A stretch of 64,000 bases of DNA. It comes from Erythrobacter fulvus (GTDB lineage: Bacteria; Pseudomonadota; Alphaproteobacteria; Sphingomonadales; Sphingomonadaceae). Positions 26,113 to 36,050 of the stretch are shown here, one piece after another (the stretch's first letter is position 1; every line of letters starts with the position of its first letter). The notes below the pieces were generated by a model. That model had not been told where the DNA came from and made no database searches. It worked only from the letters and a program-made list of their open reading frames with translations. The stretch spans positions 1 through 64,000 of the forward strand of contig NZ_JAQQXQ010000010.1 in assembly GCF_028595285.1 (NCBI RefSeq), written 5' to 3'. The position numbers were made by a program, and so were the translations under genes.

Positions 26113-26504
26113 AACGGACGGAATTGACGCTTTTTTGACGGTCGCCCCGGTTGCCGGAGCCGCCGAACGCGGGCATTTTGCCCCCTGTACCGACAACCAG
26201 ACATCAAGCCTGTTCAAGCAGCGCGCCGCACCTTGCGTCCGGCGTGTGCAGTACAGCTTTGCGCGTTGTCCGGCAGGCGGGAGCGGGGCCGCACGGACGA
26301 CAAGTTCGATTCTGCTTCTGGAATACAAGCCGCGCTGAGGGCGGTGGGTAAAATTCTGCCGACAGGAAACGCGTTCCGTCGGCACCGGGGCCTGCAGATC
26401 CGGGGGGAGTTGCAGGCAACGGATTGAAAGGCTCCGGCGAGCGGGCTTGCGACCCTACCGCTTGCCGGAGCCTCTTGCCCCCATCGACCGAGGATCTCGT
26501 CTCT
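26113..26504. other. Long leader/intergenic region before the MFS gene
   Basis: About 390 bases without a supported gene. It contains a TTTTTT run near 26133 and the 16-bp hairpin at 26429-26473. No recognisable riboswitch consensus was found. Confidence 0.5.
26429..26473 (+). promoter_or_regulatory. 16-bp stem-loop in the leader of the MFS gene
   Basis: AGGCTCCGGCGAGCGG (26429-26444) pairs with CCGCTTGCCGGAGCCT (26458-26473) with one G-T pair around a 13-base loop. It ends 31 bases before the ATG at 26505. No T run follows. It could be an RNA control element for the transporter or a protein site. Confidence 0.45.
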
Positions 26505-27833
26505 ATGGCTCATGTCATCGCTGCGCCGCTTGCAGTTCAGCCCGCCCGTCTTCCAGCACTATCCGAACACAAGATCGCCCGCTTTGCCGCGATCATCGTG
26601 CTCTATTTCCTGCAAGGGGTGCCGCTTGGCCTGACGCTGGTGGCCTTGCCCGGCTGGCTGGCTGAACAGGGTGCCAGTCCGGTCGCGATCGGTGGCTTCG
26701 TGGGCGTTGCCATGCTGCCTTGGTCCACCAAGCTGTTCAACGGCCTCGTCATGGACCGCTTCACTTACAAGCCGATGGGGCGGCGGCGCGGCTGGATCCT
26801 GCTGGCGCAAGGGCTGATGGTGATGGCGCTGATCGGGATGGCGCTGGCCGCGCCGGGCGCCCGAGACATCGCGCTGCTTACCGCCTTCTGCTTCACGCTC
26901 AATGTCTGTGTCACGTTCAGCGATGTCGCGGTTGACGGCATGGCGGTCGATATCGTGCCCGAGGCCGAGCGCACTGCGATCAACAGCCTGATGTTCGCAA
27001 GCCAGGCGCTCGGCGTGGCGGTGTGCAGCTATGCCGCAGGGCAATTGCTGTCATCGGGAAGCCTGCGGACGACGGCTCTGGCTCTGGCGGCGATGGTGCT
27101 GCTTGCATCGCTATTTGTCGCGCTGTTCCGTGAACGGCCGGGCGAACGCCTGCTTCCGTGGACCTCGGGGCAGGCCTCACGCGAGTGCATTGAGCGCCAG
27201 AACGATGCGTGGTGGCCGGTCATTTCGGGCGTCGTTCGCTCGGTTTTGGCGCCGCGCACCTTCCTGTTCCTGCTGGGCACCGGCTTTGCCTGCGCGATGC
27301 TTGCCTTCGTCGATGCGGTGAACCCGACGCTGGCAGTGCAGCAGCTCGGCTGGTCGAGCGAACGCTATGCCAATTACGGCGCGCTGCTCAATCTCGTGGC
27401 CGCCGGGTTTGCGCTCTTCCTGCCGGTGCTGATGGTGCGCTGGTTCGGGCTGAAGCGCGCGGTGATCGCTCATTTCCTTGCGATTGCCGCGCTGTCGGTG
27501 GTGGCCGGGGCCAGTGTCGCGGGTTGGCGCGACGATACCTTGTTCATGGCGTTGACCGGGGTGCTCTACGTGCTCAGCATCCTGCTCACGGTGATGCTGA
27601 TCGTATGGGCGATGCGGATCTGCAATCCCGCGATCGCGGCCAGCCAGTTCGCGCTGTTCATGGCGGTGCCGAACCTGTCGCGTTCGGTGATGTCGGGTAA
27701 TTCGGGGTGGCTGGTCGAAAGCGGCGGTTATGGCGTCACCTATTATGCGGTGGCGGCGATCACGTTGCTGGGCCTGGCCTGCGCGCTTGCGGGCGGCGTG
27801 GGTAATGAACGCCACGCGGCTGCGGCGGCATGA
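26505..27833 (+). CDS. MFS transporter, AmpG-like
   Basis: 442 residues from ATG 26505, with about 12 hydrophobic segments. The segment YFLQGVPLGLTLVALPGWLA, then LPWSTKLFNGLVMDRFTYKPMG and the FSDVAVDGMAVDIV stretch are typical of the AmpG/PAT-like branch of the major facilitator superfamily. AmpG proper imports muropeptides; several other substrates occur in this branch, so the cargo is uncertain. The stop overlaps the start of an amino acid permease (ATGA), and a leader hairpin precedes the gene. Confidence 0.82.
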   Translation: MAHVIAAPLAVQPARLPALSEHKIARFAAIIVLYFLQGVPLGLTLVALPGWLAEQGASPVAIGGFVGVAMLPWSTKLFNGLVMDRFTYKPMGRRRGWILLAQGLMVMALIGMALAAPGARDIALLTAFCFTLNVCVTFSDVAVDGMAVDIVPEAERTAINSLMFASQALGVAVCSYAAGQLLSSGSLRTTALALAAMVLLASLFVALFRERPGERLLPWTSGQASRECIERQNDAWWPVISGVVRSVLAPRTFLFLLGTGFACAMLAFVDAVNPTLAVQQLGWSSERYANYGALLNLVAAGFALFLPVLMVRWFGLKRAVIAHFLAIAALSVVAGASVAGWRDDTLFMALTGVLYVLSILLTVMLIVWAMRICNPAIAASQFALFMAVPNLSRSVMSGNSGWLVESGGYGVTYYAVAAITLLGLACALAGGVGNERHAAAAA

Positions 27834-29182
27834 GCTCTTCGCCGCCAGCTTCCGGTGCGCTGCAAAAGCGGCTGGGCCTGCCTTTCGGCATCGCGATCAT
27901 GGCCGGTTCGGTAGTCGGTGCCGGCATCCTGCGCACGCCGGGCGTCGTGGCGAACGAGGTGCCGCTATTCTGGGCGGCGATGCTGGTCTGGCTGCTGGGG
28001 GGCATCTATGTGCTGCTGTCGGTCAATGTCGCGTCCGAACTGACCACCGCGCTGCCGCGAGCGGGCGGCATCTATGTGCCGGTGCACGAGGCTTTCGGCG
28101 ACGGCATGGGCTTGCTCGCCGGCTGGTCGATATGGGCGGGCTATGCTGCGGGCGGCGCGGCATTGGCGCTCGCCTTTGCCGAATTCCTCACCTTCGCGAT
28201 CCCCGCTGCTGGTGATTTTACCGTGCCGATTGCGGTCTGCGCGCTGTTGCTTGTGACCGGGTTCAACTGGCTCGGTGTCGAAGAGGGACGCATTTCCAAC
28301 ATTATCGCCCTTACGCTCAAACTGTTGCTGCTGGGCGGCGTGATCATCGCCGCCTTCGCTCTGGAATCTCCCGCGCAGTCCGGTGTCGGGAGCGCCGCCT
28401 CGTCAGTGTCCCCTGGCGAGGCGGCCATCGGCTGGGTGGCCTTCATCACCGCGCTTCAGATCGTGCTGGGGGCCTATGACGGGTGGCAGGGGCCGAGCTT
28501 CTTCGCCGAAGAGGACAAGGATCCGGCCCGCAACATCCCGCGCGCCTTCTTCACCTCGGCCTTCATGCTGCTGGCGATCTATCTCGCGATAAACCTGTGC
28601 GTCTTTACCGTGCTGGACATTGATACCCTGCGCGGCTCTGACCTGCCTGTCGCTGTGCTGATCGAGATGCTGCTGGGGCCGGTCGGAACGAAGGTTACCG
28701 GCATTGCCGCGGCCATAATGGCGCTGCTGACGCTTAACGCACTGGTGATGACCCACCCGCGCATCCTTTACGGCATGGCCCGCGACGGGCTGTTCATCCG
28801 CAGCGCGATGCTCGTCAACCGAGGCGGCACGCCGTGGGTGGCGATGCTGATCGGAACCGCGGTGGCTGTGCCGATGATCATGAGCGGCGCCTATGTCTTT
28901 GTCTTCAAGATCCAGGTGGCGACCGGGATTTTTGCCGGCGTGCTGTACAACGCGTCCTATTTTGCGCTGCGGGCAAAACGGCCACACATGGAGCGTCCGT
29001 TCCGCGCCATCGGCCAGCCGGTGCTTCCGGGGCTGATCCTGGCAATCACCATCGCCCTGTTCGCGGCAATCGTCGGGGCTGACCCGGTCAGCGGCCTGTG
29101 GGTCGCGGGCCTCATCGGCATCTGTCTGCCGGTGGGCATCCATCTGGAGCGCGAACGGCGCAAGGCCGCCTTCGCTGTGTGA
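27830..29182 (+). CDS. APC family amino acid permease
   Basis: 450 residues with about 12 hydrophobic segments. The first helix region GSVVGAGILRTPGVVA is the substrate-binding motif of amino acid-polyamine-organocation transporters, and GGIYVLLSVNVASELTTALP with PRAGGIYVPVHEAFGDGMG is typical of the family. It probably imports an amino acid by ion symport. It is translationally coupled to the AmpG-like gene, which suggests uptake of linked compounds such as peptidoglycan or peptide breakdown products; that is inference. Confidence 0.88.
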   Translation: MSSSPPASGALQKRLGLPFGIAIMAGSVVGAGILRTPGVVANEVPLFWAAMLVWLLGGIYVLLSVNVASELTTALPRAGGIYVPVHEAFGDGMGLLAGWSIWAGYAAGGAALALAFAEFLTFAIPAAGDFTVPIAVCALLLVTGFNWLGVEEGRISNIIALTLKLLLLGGVIIAAFALESPAQSGVGSAASSVSPGEAAIGWVAFITALQIVLGAYDGWQGPSFFAEEDKDPARNIPRAFFTSAFMLLAIYLAINLCVFTVLDIDTLRGSDLPVAVLIEMLLGPVGTKVTGIAAAIMALLTLNALVMTHPRILYGMARDGLFIRSAMLVNRGGTPWVAMLIGTAVAVPMIMSGAYVFVFKIQVATGIFAGVLYNASYFALRAKRPHMERPFRAIGQPVLPGLILAITIALFAAIVGADPVSGLWVAGLIGICLPVGIHLERERRKAAFAV

Positions 29183-29198
29183 GGCCTTGCGCTGATCG

Positions 29199-30437
29199 TT
29201 AGCCCGCGTGGGCAGCGATCCATTCCTCCACCACCGGCGCGACCTTGTTGCGCCAGCGGCTGCCATTGAAGATGCCGTAATGTCCGGCGCCTTCGGCCAT
29301 GTAATAGCGTTTTTTCCCGTCAGACAGGTTCGGCGTCAGCTTGAGCGCCGCCTTGGTCTGGCCAAGGCCCGAGATGTCGTCGCGCTCACCCTCGATCGCC
29401 AGCAGTGCGGTGTCGGTTATCTGCGTGATGTCGACCAGTTCGCCTTTGTGGCGGAACTCGCCCTTGGGGATCGAGTGCTTCTGGAACACCTCCTCGACGG
29501 TCTGGAGGTAGAATTCCGCCGTCATGTCGCACACGCTGCGATATTCGTCGTAGAAATCCTTGGTCGCCTGCGCGCTCGCCTCGTCACCGATGGTGAGGTG
29601 TTTGAACATCTCGTAATGGCTCATCATGTGGCTCGACAGGTTCATGCTCATGAACGCTGAAAGCTGCATGAAGCCGGGATAGACGCGCCGTCCGGCACCG
29701 GCATATTTCATCGGCACGGTGGCGATCACGCTCTGGCGGAACCATTCGATCGGGCGCTGCATCGCCATGTTGTTGACGACCGTCGGGCATTCGCGGGTGT
29801 CGATCGGGCCGCCCATCATGGTCAGCGTGGCAGGCGTCGCCGGCGAATTGTGGAGGTTCATCAGCGCGGTCGCCGCGAAGGCCGGGACCGAAGGCTGGCA
29901 CACCGCCATCATATGGATACGCTGGCCACCGGCCTCGTCATGCACGTGCTCGGCGAATTCGATCAGGTAGTCGATATAATCGTCGAGATCGAACTTGCCC
30001 GCGTCGGCCGGGACCATTTTGGCATCGGCCCAGTCGGTGATGAACACCTCGGCGCTTTCCAGCATCCGTTCCACCGTGCCGCGCAGCAGCGTGGCGTAGT
30101 GGCCGCTCATCGGTGCGACGATCAGCAGGCGCGGTCGGTCGGCAGGCTGGCCTTCGACGCGGAAGCGCAGAAGGTCGCCGAACGGGCGCTTCATCACTGT
30201 CGATTGCACCACGGCATGCGGCTTGCCGTCGATATCGATGCTGTCGATGCCGAATTCGGGTTTGCCATAATGCGCCGTGGCGTGAGCGAAAACGTCGAGC
30301 GCGCTCGCGGCCAGCGGGCCCATACCCATGTAGCTCAGCGGATTGGCCGGGCTGGACAACATCCCCGCGCTGATCGAGGCCAGCGCGCTAGCGCTGTTCA
30401 TCCAGCTGCGTTGCAGTTCATAGGCGTGGTAAAGCAT
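29199..30437 (-). CDS. phaZ: Intracellular polyhydroxyalkanoate depolymerase
   Basis: 412 residues. It mobilises stored PHB in the cytoplasm. The nucleophile is Cys180 in MAVCQPSVPA, as in intracellular PhaZ enzymes that use Cys rather than Ser. The Asp (EGERDDISG, about 350) and His (AEGAGHYGIF, about 383) complete the triad. The N-terminal AYELQRSWMNSASALAS and the YNGSRW-like IFNGSRWR end are family traits. PHA synthase is not in the window. No signal peptide. Confidence 0.93.
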   Translation of the reverse strand: MLYHAYELQRSWMNSASALASISAGMLSSPANPLSYMGMGPLAASALDVFAHATAHYGKPEFGIDSIDIDGKPHAVVQSTVMKRPFGDLLRFRVEGQPADRPRLLIVAPMSGHYATLLRGTVERMLESAEVFITDWADAKMVPADAGKFDLDDYIDYLIEFAEHVHDEAGGQRIHMMAVCQPSVPAFAATALMNLHNSPATPATLTMMGGPIDTRECPTVVNNMAMQRPIEWFRQSVIATVPMKYAGAGRRVYPGFMQLSAFMSMNLSSHMMSHYEMFKHLTIGDEASAQATKDFYDEYRSVCDMTAEFYLQTVEEVFQKHSIPKGEFRHKGELVDITQITDTALLAIEGERDDISGLGQTKAALKLTPNLSDGKKRYYMAEGAGHYGIFNGSRWRNKVAPVVEEWIAAHAG

Positions 30438-30620
30438 TGGGCAGGCCCCTCAAGCGACGAACATTTGCAGCGCCTCTCTCCCGGGCGCCTGAGGTGTACA
30501 GATGGGCCTTTGCGCGCCGTTGTGCAATGCACAATATTCCGGCCATTCCCCGCCGCGAGATGTGTCTGTTGCTTTTTGCACGTGAAATTCGCGTGCGGCG
30601 TGGCTAGAGCGGGCGGCGAT

Positions 30621-32504
30621 ATGCATGGCGAAACCCCAGAACGCGACGGCGCGGCACCAGCCGCAGAAGACGCGCCCGAGACAATGGCCGAGGCCGTGCC
30701 GGCCGCAAACGAGCCGACGGGGGACGAAGCCGAAGCCGAAACACCCGCTCGCTCGCGCTCGCTCGCGCCCTTGCGCATGGTGTTCGGCGCGGCGGTTCAA
30801 TACCCTCGCCAGATCGCGCTGGCGCTGCTGGCGCTGGTGATTACCTCGGCAGCGACGCTGGCTATTCCGTGGCGCTTCAAGGTGATCATCGATGAAGCCT
30901 TCACCGGATCGGCCAGCACCGACGATATTGCCCACGCCTTTCAATACCTGCTGATGATCGTTGTCATCCTCGGCATCGGCACGGCTTTGCGGTTCTATTT
31001 CGTGAGCTGGCTGGGCGAACGGGTGGTGGCCGATATCCGTCTGAAAGTTCAGCAGAACTTGCTGCGGCTGTCGCCCGGTTTCTACGAGGTCAACAGCCCC
31101 AAGGAAATTTCCAGCCGGATGACGAGCGACACCGCGATCATCGAGAACGTGGTGGGGACGACCGTTTCGGTGGCGCTGCGCAACACACTGACCGCGATCG
31201 GCGGCATCGGGCTGCTGCTCTATCTCGCGCCGAGCCTGACCATCGGCTTGCTGGTGGGCATCCCGCTGGTGATCGCCCCGATCGTCTATTTCGGGCGCAA
31301 GATCCGCGCCGTATCGCGATCGAGCCAGGACCGGATCGCCGATGTCGGCGCCTATATTACCGAAGTGCTCTCGGCGATGAAGATCGTGCAGAGCTTCGGG
31401 CAGGAGCGGCGCGAGGGAGAGCGGTTCGCCGGTGTGGTGGAAAGCACCTTCGAAACTGCCCGGCGGCGCATCATCCTGCGCGCGGCGATGACTTCGGTGG
31501 TCATCCTGCTGGTGTTCGGCGGGGTGGTGCTGGTGATGTGGCGCGGCGCGATTGCTGTGGCCGAAGGTGCGATCAGCGGCGGCACCATCGCTGCTTTCGT
31601 CCTCACCGGCGGCCTTGTCGCGGGCGCGCTGGGCGCGTTGACCGAAGTTTACGGCGATCTGCTGCGCGGCGCGGGCGCGGCGAGCCGGCTGGCGGAATTG
31701 CTTGAATCGCGTCCCGATATCGCGCCCCCGGCACGGCCCGAACGTCTGCCCGAGCCGCCGCGTGGCAGCCTCAGCTTCCGCAATGTCACCTTCCGTTACC
31801 CGGCACGGCCCGAGGTGGCGGCGCTCAAGGACTTCACGCTCGAGATCGAGCCGGGCGAGACTGTCGCCATCGTCGGCCCTTCGGGTGCAGGCAAGAGCAC
31901 GATTTTCCAGCTGGTCGAGCGGTTCTACGATCCGCAGGGCGGCACCATCCGTCTCGACGGCATCCCGCTGACCAAGGCCGATCCGGCCGACGTGCGTGCG
32001 CGCATCGCGCTCGTGCCGCAGGACGGCGTGCTGTTCAGCGCCAATGCCCGCGACAATCTGCGCTACGGCAAGTGGGACGCGAGCGACGAGGATATCTGGC
32101 AGGCCGCCCGTGCCGCCAATGCCGAAACCTTCCTGCGCGCGCTCCCGCAGGGGCTCGACACCTATCTGGGCGAAGGCGGGACGCAGCTTTCGGGTGGGCA
32201 GCAACAGCGCGTCGCGATTGCCCGCGCACTGCTGCGCGATGCGCCGATCCTGCTGCTCGACGAAGCGACCAGCGCGCTGGATGCCGAAAGCGAACAGCTG
32301 GTGCAGCAGGCACTGGAAGGCCTGATGAAAGATCGCACCACGCTGGTGATCGCCCACCGTCTCGCAACCGTGCGCGCGGCTGACCGGATCGTGGTGCTCG
32401 ACGAGGGCAGGATTGTCGAACAAGGCACACATGACACGCTGGCCAAGGCGGGAGGGCTCTACGCGCGCCTTGCCCGGCTGCAATTCGCCGACGCCGCTGC
32501 GTGA
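30621..32504 (+). CDS. ABC exporter, fused permease and ATPase
   Basis: 627 residues from ATG 30621. An acidic, Ala-rich N-terminal extension of about 55 residues precedes six membrane helices (about 65-350). The ATPase has Walker A GPSGAGKST, the LSGGQQQR signature and Walker B ILLLDEATS, with a D loop and the HRLATVR switch His. It is a homodimer-forming exporter of the MsbA/ABCB type. Substrate unknown; lipid or drug export is usual for the class. Confidence 0.92.
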   Translation: MHGETPERDGAAPAAEDAPETMAEAVPAANEPTGDEAEAETPARSRSLAPLRMVFGAAVQYPRQIALALLALVITSAATLAIPWRFKVIIDEAFTGSASTDDIAHAFQYLLMIVVILGIGTALRFYFVSWLGERVVADIRLKVQQNLLRLSPGFYEVNSPKEISSRMTSDTAIIENVVGTTVSVALRNTLTAIGGIGLLLYLAPSLTIGLLVGIPLVIAPIVYFGRKIRAVSRSSQDRIADVGAYITEVLSAMKIVQSFGQERREGERFAGVVESTFETARRRIILRAAMTSVVILLVFGGVVLVMWRGAIAVAEGAISGGTIAAFVLTGGLVAGALGALTEVYGDLLRGAGAASRLAELLESRPDIAPPARPERLPEPPRGSLSFRNVTFRYPARPEVAALKDFTLEIEPGETVAIVGPSGAGKSTIFQLVERFYDPQGGTIRLDGIPLTKADPADVRARIALVPQDGVLFSANARDNLRYGKWDASDEDIWQAARAANAETFLRALPQGLDTYLGEGGTQLSGGQQQRVAIARALLRDAPILLLDEATSALDAESEQLVQQALEGLMKDRTTLVIAHRLATVRAADRIVVLDEGRIVEQGTHDTLAKAGGLYARLARLQFADAAA

Positions 32505-32639
32505 GCGGGCCCGACTGACCGCCTGACCCCGCTTTTCGACGAAGTGCTGCCAGCGCCGGATCAAGGGCAACCTTTCGTGCGCGCCAGCGTTAAGTGCACC
32601 GTCGCACAAATCCTGCATCAGCTTTCGGGGACACGAAAC

Positions 32640-34823
32640 ATGATTCGCAAATCCGCTCTTCGCGGCGCAAGCCTTGCCGCGCTTGCCACTTTCTTCCTCT
32701 GCACCGCGCCCGCCATGGCCCATGACGCGCATGATAGCGCCGACGGCATCGAGCGGCTGCTTGAAGAGGGCGACACCGCCGCCACCGCCACACCGACCAT
32801 GAGCTTCGGCGCATGGGGTGTCGATCCGGCGTTGCTGGCCAAGGATGTGAAGCCGGGCGACGATTTCTTCGCCTATGTTAACGGCCCCTGGCTCGACGCC
32901 AATCCGCTGCCGTCCGAATTCAGCCGCTTCGGCGCCTTCACCCTGCTGGGCGAAAAGAGCACTGCCGACGTCAAGGCGCTAATGGACGAGCTGATGGCGA
33001 AGAAGGCCGACAGCCTCTCCGCCGACGAGGTGCGGATCCTCGATGCCTACAAGGCCTATCTCGATACCGATGCGATCGAGGCCGCCGGGCTTGCCCCGGC
33101 GCGCCCCTATCTCGACACCATAATCGCCGCGACCACGCTGGATGATCTGGCGAAGCTGTGGACCCAGCCCGGCTATGCCAGCCCGGTCGGCGGATCGGTG
33201 AGCGTGGATGCCAAGCAGCCCGATCGCTATGTCGCCTATGTCGGTTTCGGCGGCCTCGGCCTGCCCGATCGCGACTACTACCTCGACCAGAGCGAGAAGG
33301 GCCGCGAGATCCAGGCGAAGTACAAGGACTATCTCGCCTTCCTGCTGGGCGAGGCCGGTTACGAAGACCCGGCGGCTGCTGCAGAGGCGGTCTATGCCTT
33401 CGAAGCGCAGATCGCCCGCACCGTGGCGTGGGACCGCGCCGTGCGCCGCAACCGCGACCTGACCTATAACCGCGTTTCGGCCGAGGAAATGGCGGCGATG
33501 GGCGGCAAGGTTCCGGTGCTGGAAATGCTTGCGGCCGCAGGGCTGGACAAGAGCCCGACCTATGTCGTCAGCCTGATGCCGCCGACGCCAGAGGAAGCGG
33601 CCGAGCTGGGCCTTGATGCGGCCACGCTGGCCAAGATCGGCAGTGGCCTGCCGGGGATGTTCGCGCTGCTCGGTGAAACTCCGGTGGCGACGCTGCAGGC
33701 GTGGATGATCAAGGAATTCCTGTCGGACAATGCGTCCGTGCTTCCCAAGCGTTTCGACGAGGCGAGCTTTGCCTTCTACGGCAAGACCCTGCGCGGCACG
33801 CCCGAACAGCGCCCGCGCTGGAAGCGCGCCATCGGCGAGGCCGAGGGCCTGCTGGGCGAGCTGATCGGCAAGGAATATGTCGCGCGCAATTTCCCGCCCG
33901 AAAACAAGGCGGCGATGGAAGAGCTGGTGGAGAACCTGCGCGTCGCGCTGGGCCAGTCGATCGACGAGATCAGCTGGATGGGCGAGGAAACCAAAAAGCA
34001 GGCCCGCGCCAAGCTGGCCAGCTTCGACCCCAAGATCGGCTATCGCCCCAATCTGGAGACCTACGAAGGCCTTGCCATCACCGCCGACAATCCGATCGCC
34101 AACCGCATGGCTTCGGCGAAGTGGGAACAGGCGGATAATGTCGCCAAGCTCGGCCAGCCGATCGACCGCACCGAATGGGGCATGCTGCCGCAGACGGTGA
34201 ACGCCTATTACAACTCGACCAAGAACGAGATCGTGTTCCCGGCGGGCATCCTGCAACAGCCGTTCTTCGCGCTCTCGAATGATATCGCGGTGAATTACGG
34301 CGCGATCGGCGGGGTGATCGGGCACGAGATGGGCCACGGTTTCGACGATCAGGGTTCGAAATCCGACGCCACCGGCGCATTGCGCAACTGGTGGACCGAC
34401 GCGGACCGCGCCGCCTTCGATGCGCTCGGCGATGCGCTGGTGGCGCAGTACAACGGCTTCTGCCCGCTCGATGACGGCGAGACCTGCGTCAACGGGCGGC
34501 TGACGCTGGGCGAGAATATCGGCGATGTCGGCGGGCTTTCGATGGCCTACCGCGCCTACAAGATCGCCACCAAGGGCAAGGATGTGCCGGTGATCGACGG
34601 GCTGACCGGCGACCAGCGCTTCTTCCTGGCCTGGGCGCAGGTGTGGCGTTCGGCCCAGCGCGAGGCGAATTATCGCACCCGTCTGCGCACCGACAGCCAC
34701 AGCCCCGAGGAATACCGCGTCAACGGCGTCGTCCGTAACCTTGACGAATGGTACGAAGCCTTCGGCGTGAAGCCGGGCGACAAGCTTTACCTGCCGCCCG
34801 AAAAGCGCGTGCGCATCTGGTAA
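32640..34823 (+). CDS. M13 family metallopeptidase (neprilysin-like), secreted
   Basis: 727 residues from ATG 32640. A signal peptide (about 1-24, AMAHDA) is followed by a peptidase with NAYYNSTKNEIVFPAGILQ, the zinc motif HEMGH and the third ligand in GENIGDVGG. The C-terminal end has the family WAQVWRS and PPEKRVRIW tail. It probably degrades peptides in the periplasm. It is followed by a good intrinsic terminator. Confidence 0.94.
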   Translation: MIRKSALRGASLAALATFFLCTAPAMAHDAHDSADGIERLLEEGDTAATATPTMSFGAWGVDPALLAKDVKPGDDFFAYVNGPWLDANPLPSEFSRFGAFTLLGEKSTADVKALMDELMAKKADSLSADEVRILDAYKAYLDTDAIEAAGLAPARPYLDTIIAATTLDDLAKLWTQPGYASPVGGSVSVDAKQPDRYVAYVGFGGLGLPDRDYYLDQSEKGREIQAKYKDYLAFLLGEAGYEDPAAAAEAVYAFEAQIARTVAWDRAVRRNRDLTYNRVSAEEMAAMGGKVPVLEMLAAAGLDKSPTYVVSLMPPTPEEAAELGLDAATLAKIGSGLPGMFALLGETPVATLQAWMIKEFLSDNASVLPKRFDEASFAFYGKTLRGTPEQRPRWKRAIGEAEGLLGELIGKEYVARNFPPENKAAMEELVENLRVALGQSIDEISWMGEETKKQARAKLASFDPKIGYRPNLETYEGLAITADNPIANRMASAKWEQADNVAKLGQPIDRTEWGMLPQTVNAYYNSTKNEIVFPAGILQQPFFALSNDIAVNYGAIGGVIGHEMGHGFDDQGSKSDATGALRNWWTDADRAAFDALGDALVAQYNGFCPLDDGETCVNGRLTLGENIGDVGGLSMAYRAYKIATKGKDVPVIDGLTGDQRFFLAWAQVWRSAQREANYRTRLRTDSHSPEEYRVNGVVRNLDEWYEAFGVKPGDKLYLPPEKRVRIW

Positions 34824-34831
34824 AACCCTTC

Positions 34832-34868
34832 AAGGCCCGTTCCCGCTTCGGGGCGGGCCTTTTGGTTT
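34832..34868 (+). terminator. Intrinsic terminator after the M13 peptidase gene
   Basis: AAGGCCCG and CGGGCCTT form an 8-bp outer stem with an inner CCCG-CTT-CGGG stem, followed by TTTTGGTTT. It lies nine bases after the stop. Confidence 0.8.
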
Positions 34869-34903
34869 GACACTTTGGCGGCACTCGGCAAAGCGCAGCG
34901 CCC

Positions 34904-35707
34904 ATGAACGACACGCTCGCCGCAATTCTGCTCGGCATCCTCGAAGGATTGACCGAGTTCCTGCCGGTATCTTCGACCGGGCACCTGATCCTTGCTACCG
35001 AGTTGCTCGGTTTCGACCAGCGCGACTGGGAGGTGTTCAACATCGCTATCCAGCCCGCCGCGATCCTCGCGATCGTGGTGCTTTACTGGCGCACCTTCTG
35101 GGATGTGGCCAAGGGGCTGTTCGGGCTTGAGAAAGGCGCGCTTGCCTTTGTGCGCAATCTGCTGGTTGCCTTCTTTCCGGCGGTGCTGCTGGGCCTTGCC
35201 TTTGGCGACGTGATCGAAACGATGCTCGGCAATGCGGTGCTGGTCTGCTGGACGCTCATCATCGGCGGGATCGCGATTCTGGTCGTCGAACGCTGGGCCA
35301 ATCCGCCCGCCGAGGGTGCAGGCGTTGCGGGCGTGCCGCTGCGCACTTCGGTGCTTGTCGGGCTGGTGCAATGCCTTGCGATGATTCCGGGCGTGAGCCG
35401 TTCGGGTGCGACCATCCTGGGGGCCATGGCCTTCGGGGTGGATCGCAAGACCGCCGCGGAATTCAGCTTCTTCCTCGCGGTGCCTACGCTTTCGGGGGCG
35501 ACCGTCTACCAGCTGGCGAAATACGGCGCCGATCTGACCTCGCACGATTTCGAACTGATCGGGATCGGTTCGGCGGTGGGCTTTGTCACCGCGCTGGTGG
35601 TGGTCAAGCTGTTCGTGACGATCATTACGCGGATCGGGTTCGCCCCCTTCGCCTGGTACCGGCTCGTTGTCGGCGCGGCCGGCCTTGCCTGGCTGACCTT
35701 GCGCTAG
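34904..35707 (+). CDS. uppP: Undecaprenyl-diphosphate phosphatase
   Basis: 267 residues, the usual length of BacA/UppP, an inner-membrane enzyme that recycles the C55 lipid carrier for peptidoglycan and other polymers. The two signature blocks are EGLTEFLPVSSTGHL (about 10-24) and PGVSRSGATI (about 164-173), with about eight hydrophobic segments. Start ATG 34904. It is followed by a small membrane protein gene 85 bases downstream. Confidence 0.96.
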   Translation: MNDTLAAILLGILEGLTEFLPVSSTGHLILATELLGFDQRDWEVFNIAIQPAAILAIVVLYWRTFWDVAKGLFGLEKGALAFVRNLLVAFFPAVLLGLAFGDVIETMLGNAVLVCWTLIIGGIAILVVERWANPPAEGAGVAGVPLRTSVLVGLVQCLAMIPGVSRSGATILGAMAFGVDRKTAAEFSFFLAVPTLSGATVYQLAKYGADLTSHDFELIGIGSAVGFVTALVVVKLFVTIITRIGFAPFAWYRLVVGAAGLAWLTLR

Positions 35708-35792
35708 AGCACTTTTCCGGAACCACACGGCGACAAGGCGGTTTGGGAGTTGAACCGGCAAGTCGCCGGGATGCAGGAATCGAAGACAAATA

Positions 35793-36050
35793 ATGGCGTT
35801 ACTGGTGTTGATCGTGTTGGGTGCGACTTTGGGCTGGCTGGCCTCGATCATCGCGCGCACCGAAGCGCCGGGCGCGATCCTGCGCCAGATTGCGGGCGGT
35901 GTGGCCGTGTCGCTGCTGGCGGGCGGTGTCGCCAATGGCGGGACGATGCTGGGCAGTCTGTCGTTCTTCGGCCTTGGCGTCGCGCTGGCCGTGACTGCCG
36001 TCGCGCTGGTGCTGTATCACGCCATCCTGCGGCGTCTCGCGGAAGCCTAA
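35793..36050 (+). CDS. Small two- to three-helix membrane protein
   Basis: 85 residues, nearly all hydrophobic, with GATLGWLASIIARTE near the start and two further segments. It resembles small GlsB/YeaQ/YmgE-like membrane proteins but lacks a clear family signature. No strong ribosome binding site. The stop overlaps that of the convergent phhA by four bases. Confidence 0.6.
   Translation: MALLVLIVLGATLGWLASIIARTEAPGAILRQIAGGVAVSLLAGGVANGGTMLGSLSFFGLGVALAVTAVALVLYHAILRRLAEA

Noticed and set aside
30571..30586. Second parS-like sequence around GCACGTGAAAT
   Set aside because: Three mismatches to the 16-bp ParB consensus and no extended symmetry.
30450..32732. Very long open frame antisense to the ABC exporter
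   Set aside because: Its composition is that of a reverse frame of G+C-rich coding DNA (His, Gly, Arg, Gln rich). The plus-strand exporter has all catalytic motifs.
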